A stretch of DNA of 64,000 nucleotides from Phoenix dactylifera (Eukaryota > Streptophyta > Magnoliopsida > Arecales > Arecaceae): contig NC_052407.1 in the NCBI RefSeq assembly GCF_009389715.1, positions 9,644,475 through 9,708,474 of the forward strand, given 5' to 3'. This document shows positions 26,985-38,363 of the stretch, one piece after another. Made by a program: the position numbers and the translations under genes. Every line of letters begins with the position of its first letter. Within the stretch, counting starts at the first letter, position 1. The notes under the pieces were generated by a model. The model worked only from the letters and a program-made list of their open reading frames with translations. It was not told the origin of the DNA and ran no database searches.

Positions 26985-27745
26985 ATGCACTCCATCCAGG
27001 TGCATAAATTTTAAAGCACTTCACCTCTACCATCCATCCACTTATACATATCTTAAAGCACTCCATTTTTATTATCCATTCATCCGCACAGATCTTAAAG
27101 CACTCCATTTTCTATCCGCTTACACTATCTTAAAGCACTCTATGCTCATCTTTCATCCATCTGCATAGATATTAGAGCACCCCAACCTCGTTTTTCATCC
27201 ACCTGCATATAAAGCACTCCATTCTCTATCATCCATCTAACTATACATATCTTAAAGCATTCAATATTTCATCATCTATCCATCTATATAGATCTTAAAG
27301 CACTCTATCCTTTATCGCCATTTCTTGCACAAATCTCAAAGCACTCCAAAGTATGAGAGGACTTTTTTCTATCCATCCAAATCCATCACCTTTGCACAAA
27401 CCTCAAAGCAAATCATCCTTTGTTGCACCTGCACAGATTGCAAAGCACTTCATCTTCTATCATCCATTTACTAGCATAGATCTCAAAGCACTCCATTCTC
27501 TATCATGCATTCACTTGCACAGCTCTCAAGCACTCCATCCTCTATCATCCATCCCTTGCATAGATCTCAAAACACTCCATCCTCCATCATCTGGCTGCAC
27601 AAATCTCAAAGCACTCTATTCTTTGTCATTTATCTACCTGCATGATATTAAAACATTCCATCCTTTGTCATACATCTACTTGCACTGATCTCAAAGCACT
27701 CTGTTCTTTATTATTCTTCCGCATGCATACATCTCAAATTACTTT
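26985..27745. repeat. degenerate minisatellite, ~47-bp unit, about 16 copies
   Basis: Imperfect units with consensus close to AGATCTCAAAGCACTCCAT followed by CCTCTATCATCCATCCACTTGC recur from about 26990 to 27745. Most copies keep CTTAAAGCACTC or CTCAAAGCACTC, and CATCCAT. Unit length varies between about 40 and 55 bases. The open frame across 27353-27688 is a by-product of the repeat. The copies are well diverged, so the array is old. Confidence 0.9.
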
Positions 27746-28217
27746 GTCCTCATGACTCTTCTTCCCCTCTTCTTTAATTCGTGCCAAAAGATGAGCATCT
27801 TGCTAAGTTAGTGGGAAGGACAACTCTAAATTTTTTTAAAAGTTTAATTATTGGGCAACCCTTACATGATAATATTTCGTAACGGAGATAGATGGCTGCA
27901 TTACATTGCAACGAATTTGAAGTTTTGGTGGCGGATTGATACTTTTTAACCTTTAAGATCTAGATGTAAATAGCCCAAACTTGAAAGGGTATTGATGTAT
28001 TTTTAATTTTATTATATATTAATATAAGATATAATAATGTTAAAAATTAAAAATATATTATCAAATTTTGGTGCATGTTGTAATTGTCTTTGATGGATCT
28101 CATATTTTTAAAGATTCAAATAATTATCTCAGATAACATAGAACAAAATTTTATTTCTATAGTTTTCAAAACTTAGTGTATCTTTTTTTTGTGATTCTAT
28201 TATTTTTTATGTTAGAA
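27746..28217. other. intergenic, nothing recognised
   Basis: AT-rich DNA between the minisatellite and the LTR-like region; no coding or structural signal seen. Confidence 0.6.
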
Positions 28218-30635
28218 AGGGCCGTAAGCAATAAGCGATACAATAGGGGGCAACTCACATCTAAATAACCTAGTCCTTCAAGGTCTCAATGATGGGGATC
28301 TAATCCTAAGTTATTGATATGAATGCAAAAGACTTTACCAACTTCGTTAGGTAGAACTTTTATAGATGGCCGTACTCATATAGTAGCATCCCGTATGAAA
28401 ACACAAAGAGCCAAGTAAATTTAAAGATAATAAAAAATATTCAATGATACGAGGCAAGTAGTATTGTAGACATTCCCGATCATTCCCTCCTAAGCTTTAG
28501 AATCTAAAATAAATAAGTAATGATGCTCCTAAATCAAAATATCTTTTTTTTTGTTTTTGGCATATCTTTATCTCACTAACCTTCTTTTTTATTTCAATTA
28601 GCTCTAAATTATTTGATATCCACTCCATCCTGCCCTCAATGGATTACATTTTTGATTGAACCTAATTTCACCCAATTATGTCAATTGACCTATTTTCTTA
28701 ATTCCAAAACCATAATTCATCCAGTTTAATCTAATTACACCTAGCCTAGTCATTTCAAATCCTATTCAGAGACTTTCCTATCTGATTCCATCTACAATTA
28801 ACCAATTGTAAGCTCAATTAAACAATTTTCTTATTAATCGTGCCAAGCTCCATCTGTCCTCCAATAGGACGTTCCGCGAGAAGCGCATCCTGGGGAGTCA
28901 CGTCAACCATCCCACAGAATTCGACTTGATTTTTCTTGAACCTTCGGTCATGCAATGTGCTAACCATCTTGGTTTGAGTCGGAGGATTGAGAAGCGCATC
29001 CTGTTTTGAATGACTTTCTAGTCAGATCGTTCCTGCGTTTCGGATATTCAGTCTCATTCGAAGCTTTAGACAAGGGTGCTATTGAGATATTGGGCCCTTA
29101 TGGTATCTCGAATTAACCTAAATAGATTAATCAGAGTTCACCTGATCTAGCTAACTCATTTACTCGATTCAATTTTCTCCTAATTATCCCCCAATTCCGT
29201 CTTCCTATCCATACCAATTATTGATTGGTGGGTCAAAATTGCACTTCTTGATATCCAATATTGTCGATCTTTATATATGGAAGTTGATCGGACATAACTT
29301 GGACCACTTCTATATCTAAATTTTATGATTTTTCAAACCACTTTAAACTAGCTTAGGTTGGGCTCAAATTTAAATCACAATCTCCTCCCATATCCCAAAT
29401 TTTTTATTAGAATTTCTTTTTTTTTTTGATATGGCTACACACACCAATTAAAATTATTAAAAAACACCTAAAAATCCACCAAAAATTATCAAAAACAAAA
29501 ATAAAAGAGAATAACAAATAGATCTAATAATTTTGAGCCCTAACTAGTGTTTTACTTTCAAAATTAATGAAAAATTTACAGAGAGAGCATCCCAACCATC
29601 AAATCAAATTCGTAATCCATGGCTCATCTCAACTTCTTTTCTCCAATTTAGAAAATTTAAACTCCACCATTTTCTCCCCATCTCCATCAACTCTTGGAGG
29701 ATAGGAAAGCCTCTCTTATTCCTCTGCGCTCTCTCTTGATCTCTGCTCCCATTTGGATTCCTATTGGCCCTTCTCTAGCCCTTCTACTTTCTTAGCTCTT
29801 CAGCTTTAGTTTAAGATCCCTTAACTTTAATTCTCTTTCTATGCTTTCCTTTTTCTTTTTCCCAATTCTCTTAGATTTAAATTCCTCCAATCCTAAGAGC
29901 AACCCTCTTTGAGATCCAAGAAAGCGCAACGTAAGGTGAAATCCAAGCTAGGAGAGATCCTTAATGGATCTACTCCGAGAAGGAGCAAGTATATCAGATT
30001 GTATCGATTGATCACTAGAGAAGCTTCTTTTCCCTTATCTTCCTTTTTTTATTTATTTGATCTTGTTATTATAATTGTTAACATGTCATCAATCTAAATT
30101 CAATGAAAGTTCTGGTTCCTTGATGATAAATTTGCTTGTATTTCTCTTTTCTTGCTTGTTTTAGCTTAATTGCTGCCTACTTGCAGATAGTTAGTAGATC
30201 CCTCTCTTTTTTTGGCTTTTAAGGCATCTATGTAGATAGATAAGGTCCAAGATTCCTTGATCGAACTCTTTAGAAAGCCCTAACACTATCAAATCCTGAG
30301 ATCTAACATGTTAGGGCATACCAAGGAAGTTAGAATTTTGGTTTCTAGATCCCGGCCATCGAATGCCCACTTAATAGTTGCATGGTAGTACCCCTAGGCC
30401 CTTCTCCCAATAAAGAAGTATATTCCTAGAGAGGTTGCCTCATTCCCAAGCCTTTTCCAACAACACCATCTAGTCTTACTCAAGACTCAATTTTGTTGAT
30501 TGGCCTATCTACTCTTTTCTTTAGTTTTCTGGCTTTTCTTAGCCTTAAAAAGTAGAAGGCAACTTCAAACCACCTTAGATTGCTGCCATACCATAATTAT
30601 AAAGGATGTTGCAATAATCTGGCGACTCCACTGGG
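28218..30635 (+). mobile_element. LTR-like region of a Tat/Ogre-type Ty3 element with primer-binding site
   Basis: At 30620-30635 the sequence TGGCGACTCCACTGGG matches the type of primer-binding site used by Tat/Ogre-lineage Ty3 retrotransposons (recalled family knowledge). The sequence just before it, ending TTGCA at 30613, would be the LTR end. A possible LTR start, TGTTAGAAAGGGCC, lies at 28218, giving about 2.4 kb. The region is non-coding and pyrimidine-rich, as expected of such LTRs. No matching second LTR and no gag or pol were seen, so this is a fragment. Confidence 0.4.
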
Positions 30636-31301
30636 AAAATTCAATTTGAAACTTGGAAAAACTATGTAACTTGAAGTTGCTAGACCTAGGGCCTTTGCTT
30701 TTTGGTTTTTAGTTTGCTTTGTATTTGCTTACTTCTTGCATTTGCTTGTCTTTTTTTTCTCCAGGTTTTTATCCAAAAAAAAAAGTTCACAAAATCTTTA
30801 AAAGAGGTAGGCCACGAGCAGTCCTCTCTCTAAATGTTGCCTATGTAGGGTTTCTTTTTGCTTTTGTAGTATAGATCTTGATCTTTGGTATCTTTCATGC
30901 TATACTCTTTTGTTTTTGTACATCCATGCTATGATCCCTTGCATATCGAGATCCTAGACTTTATAATGCATGTATGATTAATTCTAGCTTGTTTATTTGT
31001 AGATCTATGATTTTTTGTTTAGAACGTGCATGAGGTAGTGTAAATTGCTTTGTTTCGTTTAGATCTAGTTTCTTTAACTTGCTCTAGTTTAGATCTAGCT
31101 TGTTTTGCTTTGCTTTTTCTTAGATCCTATTCTTTTGCATGCTTTGGCTAAAATATAGAGTCTTTTCTTGCATCTTATCTAGATCTAGCTTGTTTCTAGT
31201 TTGATCTTGTTTAGCTTTTCTGAATCTTGCTCTAGTTTTCTTTGATCTAACACAACTTTTTCTTGCTTCCTTTTCATGCTATGGTTTCAAGCATGCAAGC
31301 T
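30636..31301 (+). other. T-rich leader-like sequence after the PBS
   Basis: TTTGCTT/TAGATCTAG-rich non-coding sequence follows the primer-binding site, as the untranslated leader of Tat/Ogre elements often does. No open frame of note. Confidence 0.4.
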
Positions 31302-31870
31302 TCCAAGATATGACTGTACATATGCTTAACTAGCTTCTGTACTTGCTTTGGTTCTTGCTATTAGCCAAGGTCTACTGTGCCAATACTGGACACCGTACCG
31401 GTTGCCTGGTGGCACGAGTCGGTACGGGCTATGTCGGGCCTGTACCAAGAGAGAAAACCTGCCATAGCTGGAGAAGGAGAAAAGAAAGAGAGAGCGAGCG
31501 GGGGAGGGAGGAGAAGAAGCAGCGGCAAACGCCGGTGGAGAGCCATGGGGGGCCGACGGAGGCCACGGAAAAAAAATTTAAAATTTTTAAGTAAAGTCGG
31601 CAAGTCTAAGATATGACTGTACATATGCTTAACTAGCTTCTTTACTTGCTCTGGTTCTTGCTATTAGCCAAGGTCTGCTATGCCGGTACGGGGCAAAGTA
31701 CCGGTTGTCTGGTGGCACGAGTCGGTACGAGCTATGTCGGGCCTGTACCGAGAGAGAAAATTTATCGGAGAAGGAGAAGAGAAAGAGAGAGCGAGCGGGG
31801 GGGAGGGAGAAGGAGCGGCGGCGGATGCCGGCAAAGGGCCGTGGGGGGCCGACGGAGGCTGCAGAAAAAA
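31302..31870 (+). repeat. ~302-bp direct duplication including a transposon 5' half
   Basis: Copy A (31302-31601) and copy B (from about 31604) share AAGATATGACTGTACATATGC, CTATTAGCCAAGGTCT, GTGGCACGAGTCGGTAC and the GA-rich arm, at a constant offset of 302 bases. The duplicated block contains 60 bases of flank plus the left half of the element at 31669. It therefore arose after that element inserted. Confidence 0.85.
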
Positions 31871-32131
31871 ATTTCCAAATTTTTTTCCACGGCCGCATCC
31901 CCTGTTTTGGAAACAAGAGATGCGGCCTCACCCTCCATCGGCCCCCGCGTCCCTTTGGCCGGCGTCCGCCGCTGCTCCTTCTCCCTCCCTCCCTCGCTCG
32001 CTCTCTCTTTCTCTTCTTTTTCTCCATCTCCAGCAGCGAACCGTTTTCTACACCGGAACCGTATTAATAAGCCACCGGTACGGTTCGGAACGGAAAGAAC
32101 CATCTGGTTCGGAACGGTTCTGCATTCCTTA
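31669..32131 (+). mobile_element. hAT-like non-autonomous foldback element with 8-bp target duplication
   Basis: CTATTAGC is present on both sides (31661-31668 and 32132-32139). The ends read CAAGGTCTGC and, reverse-complemented on the right, TAAGGAATGC, followed by GGTACGG/GAACCG motifs. Inside is a long imperfect inverted repeat: a GA/GCGAGCGG-rich arm at about 31768-31855 pairs with a TC/CGCTCGCTC-rich arm at about 31935-32035. At the tip is a smaller palindrome, GCCGCATC ... GATGCGGC. No transposase. Long overlapping open frames here come from GC-rich palindromic sequence and are not taken as genes. Confidence 0.75.
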
Positions 32132-32139
32132 CTATTAGC

Positions 32140-34657
32140 TCATCGATCTTTTAGTTCTTCTTTCTTGCTTGCTTACTTTGTTTTAAGCAATCATATGAAG
32201 TATAAAAAAGATTAGAGAAACAAACCATCAAAACATCATAACCCCCTCTTGTAGGTTACCTTGAATTCATTGTTACATCCCCTCTTCACCCTTTTGGCTA
32301 TGTGTATGAGTAGTGTCTATGACTTAGACTGATAAGGAAGGCTCTAAAAGCAGCCTATCCCCAGCCTTATCCTTGCCTTGTACAGTTATCCCTATTCACC
32401 CCTTTTGTGGAGCACTAAGAGTAGCGATTGAGTAAGCTTAGATACTCATCCACTATATCTTTTTCACCTTTTTAGGGCATTTTTAATTTTCAAAATTTAG
32501 TGTATTGGGTTTGTGCTGTGATTGTACCTAATCCCCCTTGATTTGAGTGTTGCTTAGGGGGTTTTGCAACACATGCCTATTCAATAGTTGAATGGTGGCA
32601 TGAACAGCAGCAACTCCTTATTGCATCCCCTTCCCTCACTTCATCAGATCTACCCTTGAACTTAGGGATCTTTTGTTTAGTCCCCCACCTCCTTGTGCTA
32701 TTTGGCATGGGTTTAGAGGCGAAGCCGATATCTAGGCTGGTTAGATTGGCTTGCAACTCTCTTGCTGCCCCGGCTCTCTATCGGCCCCTTATAGCATAGG
32801 CTTGCAACTCTCTTATTGCCCTAGCGTCGTGCCGGCAGTTGTAGCATAGGTTTGCAACCTTTTACTATCTTGGTTTCATACTGGTCCTTGCAAGTACACA
32901 CTGCACCCCACATGCTACCTCGATTCAACACTAATTGTAAAGTACATAATTCGAGGTTTTGAGGGATAATCTCACTTTTCAAAATTGGGTGTTATTTTCT
33001 TCTTTTTTAGATGGCTCATTGAAAGAAGACTCTCCATCGGTCACATGATGTCCACTTTAATACCACAATGTCCGCTTACAACAATGACAATGTTTGCTTA
33101 CTTTCAGTAGAGTTATACCATGATTTAAATTTCACATTACAATTATTACTGGCATCCTACTTTTGGGTTCTATTATATGGGTTACAGGCTAGTGATATGC
33201 TAATCATTTTGCTTCCATAATATGAAACCAATTAATTTTTTTGAAACTTTAAGTCCAAATTTTCCTGAGGTCCCTTAGTGTAATTTATTTTTCAATTAGA
33301 AAGACAACAAAGGTTTCAGAAGTATTAGTAATACACCATATCATTCCTAGATCAAAGTACCCCTTATTCAGAAATACATATCTTCAACATTTCTGCTTGA
33401 GTTCCTCCTATATAGATGAATGCTAATGGAAAGAGCCCCCGCTTCTCATGTCTTAGTTTTTAACATGCACCAACTGAGAAGCGAGAACCTTAATCCAAGA
33501 GTCATCCCATGGGACAAAACCGGCATCGCAATCCGAGCCACCAAAGTAACAGTGACAACCATGAGTTGTGGATGCCCAAAGGGCATTATTATCCTGCTCA
33601 CTCTCAAATTCATCATATAACAACAAGAATAGTCTGACCATGTAAAAGATGATAGCTTTGCTAGCTAGAAAGGGGCATGAAAGGTAGCCTGATCCAAACC
33701 TCATCTTCCTTCCTGTCTATGCACTATATTTCAAGATCTTACACTTCATATGTTTTTTTTTTTTAAAAAAAATGTGACTTGGAAATGAACTCTTTTCAAC
33801 ATTAGTTTTATTCCCTGTCTTTCAGAATAATGAATGGGTGGACTGCTGCAAAATCTGATCTAAAACTTGATCATCAAGCCTCAAAAGACCCACTCTGATC
33901 AAAGAAATCAATACTCCATTTTAGCTCGCAATTGTGTTATCATGATGCAGCCTGAGCTTGAGCTGACCTGTTCTTAAGTAAGCTAAATACATGCTATTTA
34001 TGACAATGAGTTTATAGTAATATTTCCCTATAATCTTGAAACCTTGTTTTGCAGTGTATTATGATCCTGTGGGAATTCTCTACCCCTCTACAAAGCTAGA
34101 AATCTGGGTCCTAGTTATGCTTTTTGTCCTTACAAAGAATCAAAAACCAAACTTGGCACATGTAGGTTAGGCACTGAAGCTTAACCCTTGGACCATAGTA
34201 GAACATTCCATAAGGAAATCAATTTACTACTAAAGTCAACAAAAGGAAATGTAATTTGCATGAACTTAAGTATCGATTCATGCATTTTTGGAGCTTGATG
34301 TGATTTGAAATTTCTGATCATTGAAGCTGCAAAGCCAGCCTAACTTAACATGGTCTTTAAATAAGTTTCAGGAAGACCTAATCTGACTCTGTATATATAG
34401 ATGGATATGGATTGAGCATACTGCATGTCCCTGACCAAGCCAGACCTATTGTGGCCATCTCTCCTATTGTGCAAGTATTAGAGGATAGAGAGAACTTCCT
34501 TGTCCATTTACTTTCTCCATCTCAACCATGAGCACTCTTCTCTTTTTACCAAGTGAGGAACATCCAGAGAATTAACCCTCTCCTCGACATTCTCTATATT
34601 TGATTCTCAGGAATTCTCTAGGGTAGTTAAGAGTGGGATAGTTAATCACTTGGAAGC
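32140..34657. other. old LTR-element leader debris and intergenic DNA
   Basis: 32220-32960 is non-coding and CT-rich with GGCTTGCAACTCTCTTG repeated three times in variant form (about 32738-32870), probably continuing the retroelement leader. 33000-34657 is AT-rich with one small open frame (33453-33704, listed separately). Nothing else was recognised. Confidence 0.45.
33453..33704 (-). pseudogene. small unrecognised ORF, possible exon fragment
   Basis: ATG at 33704 opens an 83-residue frame ending at TAA 33453. The second half has a biased, protein-like composition with THGCHCYF and SDCDAGFVPWDDSW. Codon use looks more coding-like than the neighbouring AT-rich DNA. I do not recognise the family. 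No companion exons were found, so it may be a captured exon or chance. Confidence 0.25.
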
Positions 34658-34662
34658 AAAGA

Positions 34663-35100
34663 TGTAACAACCCAGAACCTCACCCAAAATGGCTAGCCGG
34701 AAAGTACTATTTGGGTTCCTTGATCCTGTATAAATACCCAAGATCTACCCAGCGAATAACCGATGTGGGACTAAACACACGCCCGTACGGGTCCTCACAT
34801 ACTCCCCCCGTTCAAGCCCTGACGTCCTCGTCAGGCTAAGGGTTCAAATCCATTCAAATCTAATCACAAACATCACGATCGGCTCATGGTTAGCCTAATG
34901 GATCCGTGCTGCAGTGTCCCCTAGTCCACATAGGTTATGGGCCAGGTCCGCTCTGATACCATATGTAACAACCCAGGACCTCACCCAAAATGGCTAGCCG
35001 GAAGTTATTATTTGGGTTCCTTGATCCTGTATAAGTACCCAAGATCTACCCAGCGAATAACCGACGTGGGACTAAACACACGCCCGCACGGGTCCTCACA
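34663..35100 (-). mobile_element. TRIM family 1: LTR-internal-LTR copy
   Basis: Read on the minus strand: a 137-bp LTR (35100-34964, TGTGAGGACC to GGTTGTTACA), then TA and the initiator-Met primer-binding site TGGTATCAGAGC (34961-34950), a short internal region ending in the purine tract GAACGGGGGGAG, and a second 137-bp LTR (34799-34663). The internal domain is 164 bp and has no protein. The two LTRs differ at about seven positions by eye. A further internal stub beyond 35100 shows this was part of a longer LTR-internal tandem. Confidence 0.85.
34761..34771 (-). promoter_or_regulatory. U-snRNA-type upstream sequence element in TRIM LTR
   Basis: The minus strand reads GTCCCACATCG, an exact match to the plant snRNA USE consensus RTCCCACATCG. 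A TTTATAC box follows about 28 bases downstream. The same site in the other two LTRs of the composite reads GTCCCACGTCG, one mismatch. Confidence 0.6.
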
Positions 35101-35146
35101 TACTCCCCCCGTTCAAGCTCTGACGTCCTCGTCAGGCTAAGGGTTC

Positions 35147-36118
35147 TCCTAAATCTGAAGCTTGTACTTCTTCAATTAATATCAACCCTCTATTTGAAAG
35201 AACTTGAGGTTGTCAAGTGACTTTGATGAATATTCCACTAGGGGTGGATTAGAGTTATTTATGACCTAATCTTGTGATAGATCGATTAATCAAGAGTAGT
35301 TGATATTTTGACAAAGAAACTTGATGTTCTTATTCAAAATTAAGACGTTGATTTTTATTTATGAGAGAGAGAAGTTTGATTTACATCATCTATAAAAGAA
35401 CCAAATCTGGAGGTATTGGACCTTATTCTTATGATAAGATGAAATTATATTGATAAGTAGAACTATTGGAAGACTGAGGTTAGTCTTCTAGTAGAGAAGA
35501 ATGTTGTTGGTTCTATGAATAATCTGAAGGTAGCTATGTAATTTTCATCAGTGGGGTTTTCTATTGTTGACAATTCTTGGGAGAATCTTGGGCATCTTAA
35601 ATTTAGTATTAACGAATTGATGGTTACTTGGTTGGACTTAGATCTGGAAAGTTTTAACATGGATCTCCTATTCCTAATTCTAACATTGTTAATCTGGCTA
35701 TTTGAAAGGGCTTGAGGTTTTATAAGACAAAGGTTGATCATTATATCATGGAAAAAAAATGAGGAGCATTTGATACTAAAGCTTTCTCCTACTTACATTT
35801 AACCGATTAAATTTCTATGTAGAATTAATCAGGAGCAATTAATTTCTTGAAAAAAAAAAAAGAAAAGAATTATGACATGTTAATCCAAGGCTGGAAGGTT
35901 AGTCTTATTTTGAAAGAGATCAAAAGAACTTGCTATGAATCATAGATGGAAAGGATTCAGTTTTAAGATGCCATAATTTTGCAAAAATCTTGTGAGCCTG
36001 CATTTCGAGATGGGGATTGTTTAGGAGCTCGAGAATGATATGATGTTTCCATATTTTCATAATTTGAAACTTTAAGTGAGTTAATTTCGAGGACGAAATT
36101 ATTTTAAGGGGGGAAGAA
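35147..36118 (+). pseudogene. decayed 3' end of a Tekay/Del-type chromovirus polyprotein region
   Basis: Mostly AT-rich, stop-riddled DNA. Near the right end, ENDMMFPYFHNL in one frame resembles the tail after the chromodomain (typically DEMRKRYPYLF). It is followed by TTTCGAGGACGAAATTATTTTAAGGGGGGAAGAA, the familiar 3' end plus polypurine tract of plant chromoviruses. The left edge, where TRIM sequence stops, is sharp. Confidence 0.55.
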
Positions 36119-36724
36119 TGTGAAACCCAAGCTTTGAACCGAACTGGGCCCGGTCCACTTGACCGGCCCAGCCACCAGTTCCGGCCTCACGTGCGTTGCA
36201 CGTGAGGGCACACAGTGAGGAGGTGGAGGGGATCCATCCCGAAGAAGCCGGGATCCCCTGTTTTAGGGCATTCTCCTCCTCCCCTTTGAGACCATTCGAG
36301 GTAGAGCCGCCACACCCGAGTTCTTCCTCCTCAGGCTGCCGGCAGAGAGAGCGAAAGAGAGAGGGAGATAGAGGGCTTTGGGTCTTCTTCGGTACGAGGG
36401 GTCTTCTTCTTCCTTACCGCCGGAGAGGAAGAAAGCCGCCGGACTTTCGTCGGGGCTGAGGTAAGGCCTTCTCCTCCTCTCTTGGTGATTAGCCATGATT
36501 TGTTGAGGTTTTGGAGCCGGCCAATCGCCGGAAACTTGGATCCAAAAATCGGTCGGCCGAGTGCTCCGCCACTGGCCTTGTTCGCCGCCGGGAGTGGCCG
36601 GGCTTGCTCCGCCACCTCCTGCCGCTGTCAGAGCCGGCCACCACGGCCGCCCTTGGGCCCGACCGTGAGGGAAGAAGAAGGGGGCAGGGGGGGTCACGGA
36701 TCCCCTGTTTCGCCGAAGGGGAAG

Positions 36725-37060
36725 GAAGAAAGAAGTCGGGAGAAGTTTCTGGAGAAGAAAAGAAGAAAAGAAAAAGAAAAGGAAAGGAAAGAAAAGAAAA
36801 AAAAAGAAGGAGAAAGAAAAAAAAAAAAGAGAAAAGAAAGAAAAAAAAAAAAAAGAAGAAGAAAGGAAGAAGCGGGGAAAGGAGAAGAAACAGAGAAGAG
36901 AGAAGAAGAAAGAAGTCGGGAGAAGTTTCTGGAGAGGAAGAGAAGAAAAGAAAAAGAAAAGGAGAGGAAGGGAAAAGAAAAAAAAAAGAAAAGAAGGAAA
37001 AAGAAAAAGAAAAAGAAAAGAAGGAAAAAGAAAAAAGAAAAGAAGAAGGAAAAAAAAATG
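36725..37060. repeat. GA-rich 180-bp tandem duplication inside the chromovirus LTR
   Basis: AGAAGTCGGGAGAAGTTTCT occurs at 36731 and again at 36911, offset exactly 180 bases, each followed by AAAAG/GGAAAG-rich sequence. The purine strand runs for over 300 bases. Confidence 0.85.
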
Positions 37061-37439
37061 AATAAAGAGAGGAGGTGGTTTACGGGTATGAATCCGAATT
37101 TAAATGAAAAATATGATTTTTGAATATTAGGTTCTGCGAGGGATTTGCGGAATTAATTGGATTTGTTGTGGATCGCGTTCGCAAGGTAAGTGATGTAACC
37201 TCTTTCCTAGATTTATCGGCAAAGTAAATATCTGTTTTACGAATCGAAATATTTGTGATTACGAATTTGATGCATGGATTATATGTATATTTTTAGAATA
37301 TTGTATGACTCTGATTGGACGTATTTGCTTCTGGTTGAATTGTATTTAATTGCTCTGACATTGTATTTTTCGGCTTGAAACACTGAACATAATGTAAGAA
37401 AAGATAATGACTTGAGATAGATTCAGACTTGCAGTCGAG

Positions 37440-37800
37440 CTATGTTGAGGACCCTGCCAATGGGGCTAATACACTGGTACCGCAAGAAGAATAGTCGGTG
37501 ATATGACCCTACCACAGGGAACATGTGGTCATAGTCCTTGGCTGTTGAGTTGAATCTGGTAAATTGAAAGAGGTTAAGATATGAACGATATTTGGTTATG
37601 ACACTGTATGTTTTTATAACTGAAATATGAAATAGAGAACTAATTGAACTATCGACCTGGCTATGTTGAGGACCCCGCCAATGGGGGCAGATACGTTGGC
37701 AATTGACTGTCCTGAAGGACTCACCGCAAGAAGATTAGTCGGTGTTGATGACCCTGCCACAGGGAACATGTGGTCATAGTCCAGGATCGACATGATAAAT
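37440..37800. repeat. diverged duplication inside the chromovirus LTR
   Basis: GCTATGTTGAGGACCC, GCCAATGGGG, CGCAAGAAGA.TAGTCGGTG and ACAGGGAACATGTGGTCATAG appear in order at about 37440-37540 and again at about 37668-37782. The second copy has an insertion of roughly 30 bases. Confidence 0.85.
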
Positions 37801-38363
37801 TGAATATGTGAAAGAATCTTGAAACCGCGAAAAGAATCTTTTGAATTTAAGAAATATTTGACTTATACTTTGGAACTGCATATTTATTTATTTTCCACAT
37901 ATTATTGCTTGATTTATCTAGCTAGAGTGTTCATTACTTACTGGGCTGTCTAGCTCATTATACCATCTCTTGTTGTTTTACAGATTTCGAGAACTAGTCT
38001 ATTGGGGATTCAAATTGGGAGAGCGATTAGAAGGATTGTGGCACAAGTTATCTTAGATTAGGGTTATTTAAGTTGATTTGTTATTATGGACATTTATTAT
38101 GATTGGTGGACTTTTATTATTTTAAGAACTAGGTTTCTGCATGTTGGTAAATGATTATTCCGCTGCATATTTAGACTTGTGAGACATTATGACTTGAGTT
38201 AGTCAATGGAATAAGATTTCAATTTATTCTGTTAAATTATTTTGGAATTTCATAATTGAGGTGTTTGGTTTAGATGCCTTGCATACTCGTGGGGAGAGTT
38301 TCCTACGGGTGTGCGGCGGTTGGCGCGACCCCCGGCCCGCGATCTCGGGACGGGGGCGTGACA

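Larger units (their letters stand above)
36119..38363 (+). mobile_element. chromovirus (Tekay/Del-like) LTR, 2245 bp
   Basis: Begins TGTGAAACCC directly after the polypurine tract AAGGGGGGAAGAA and ends GGGGCGTGACA directly before ACTTTTATGGTATCAGAGC. The TG...CA ends and length fit Tekay-type chromoviruses. Contents: a GC-rich 5' part (36119-36720) with CACGTG motifs, a GA-rich low-complexity block, then AT-rich sequence and a GC-rich 3' end. The long Lys/Glu frame at 36482-37123 is low complexity and is not counted as a gene. A matching second LTR is absent from the window. Confidence 0.75.

Noticed and set aside
27353-27688. 111-codon frame
   Set aside because: It is a repetitive translation of the minisatellite units.
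26985-27745. CRISPR-like spaced repeat array
   Set aside because: Units are degenerate and contiguous, with no constant repeat and unique spacers; the window is a plant nuclear sequence.
31629-32215. Several overlapping 110-190-codon frames on both strands
   Set aside because: They arise from the GC-rich inverted arms of the foldback element; no domain, and frames overlap on both strands.
36482-37123. 213-codon Lys/Glu-rich open frame
   Set aside because: It is a translation of the GA-rich purine tract of the chromovirus LTR; composition is low complexity and frame-independent.
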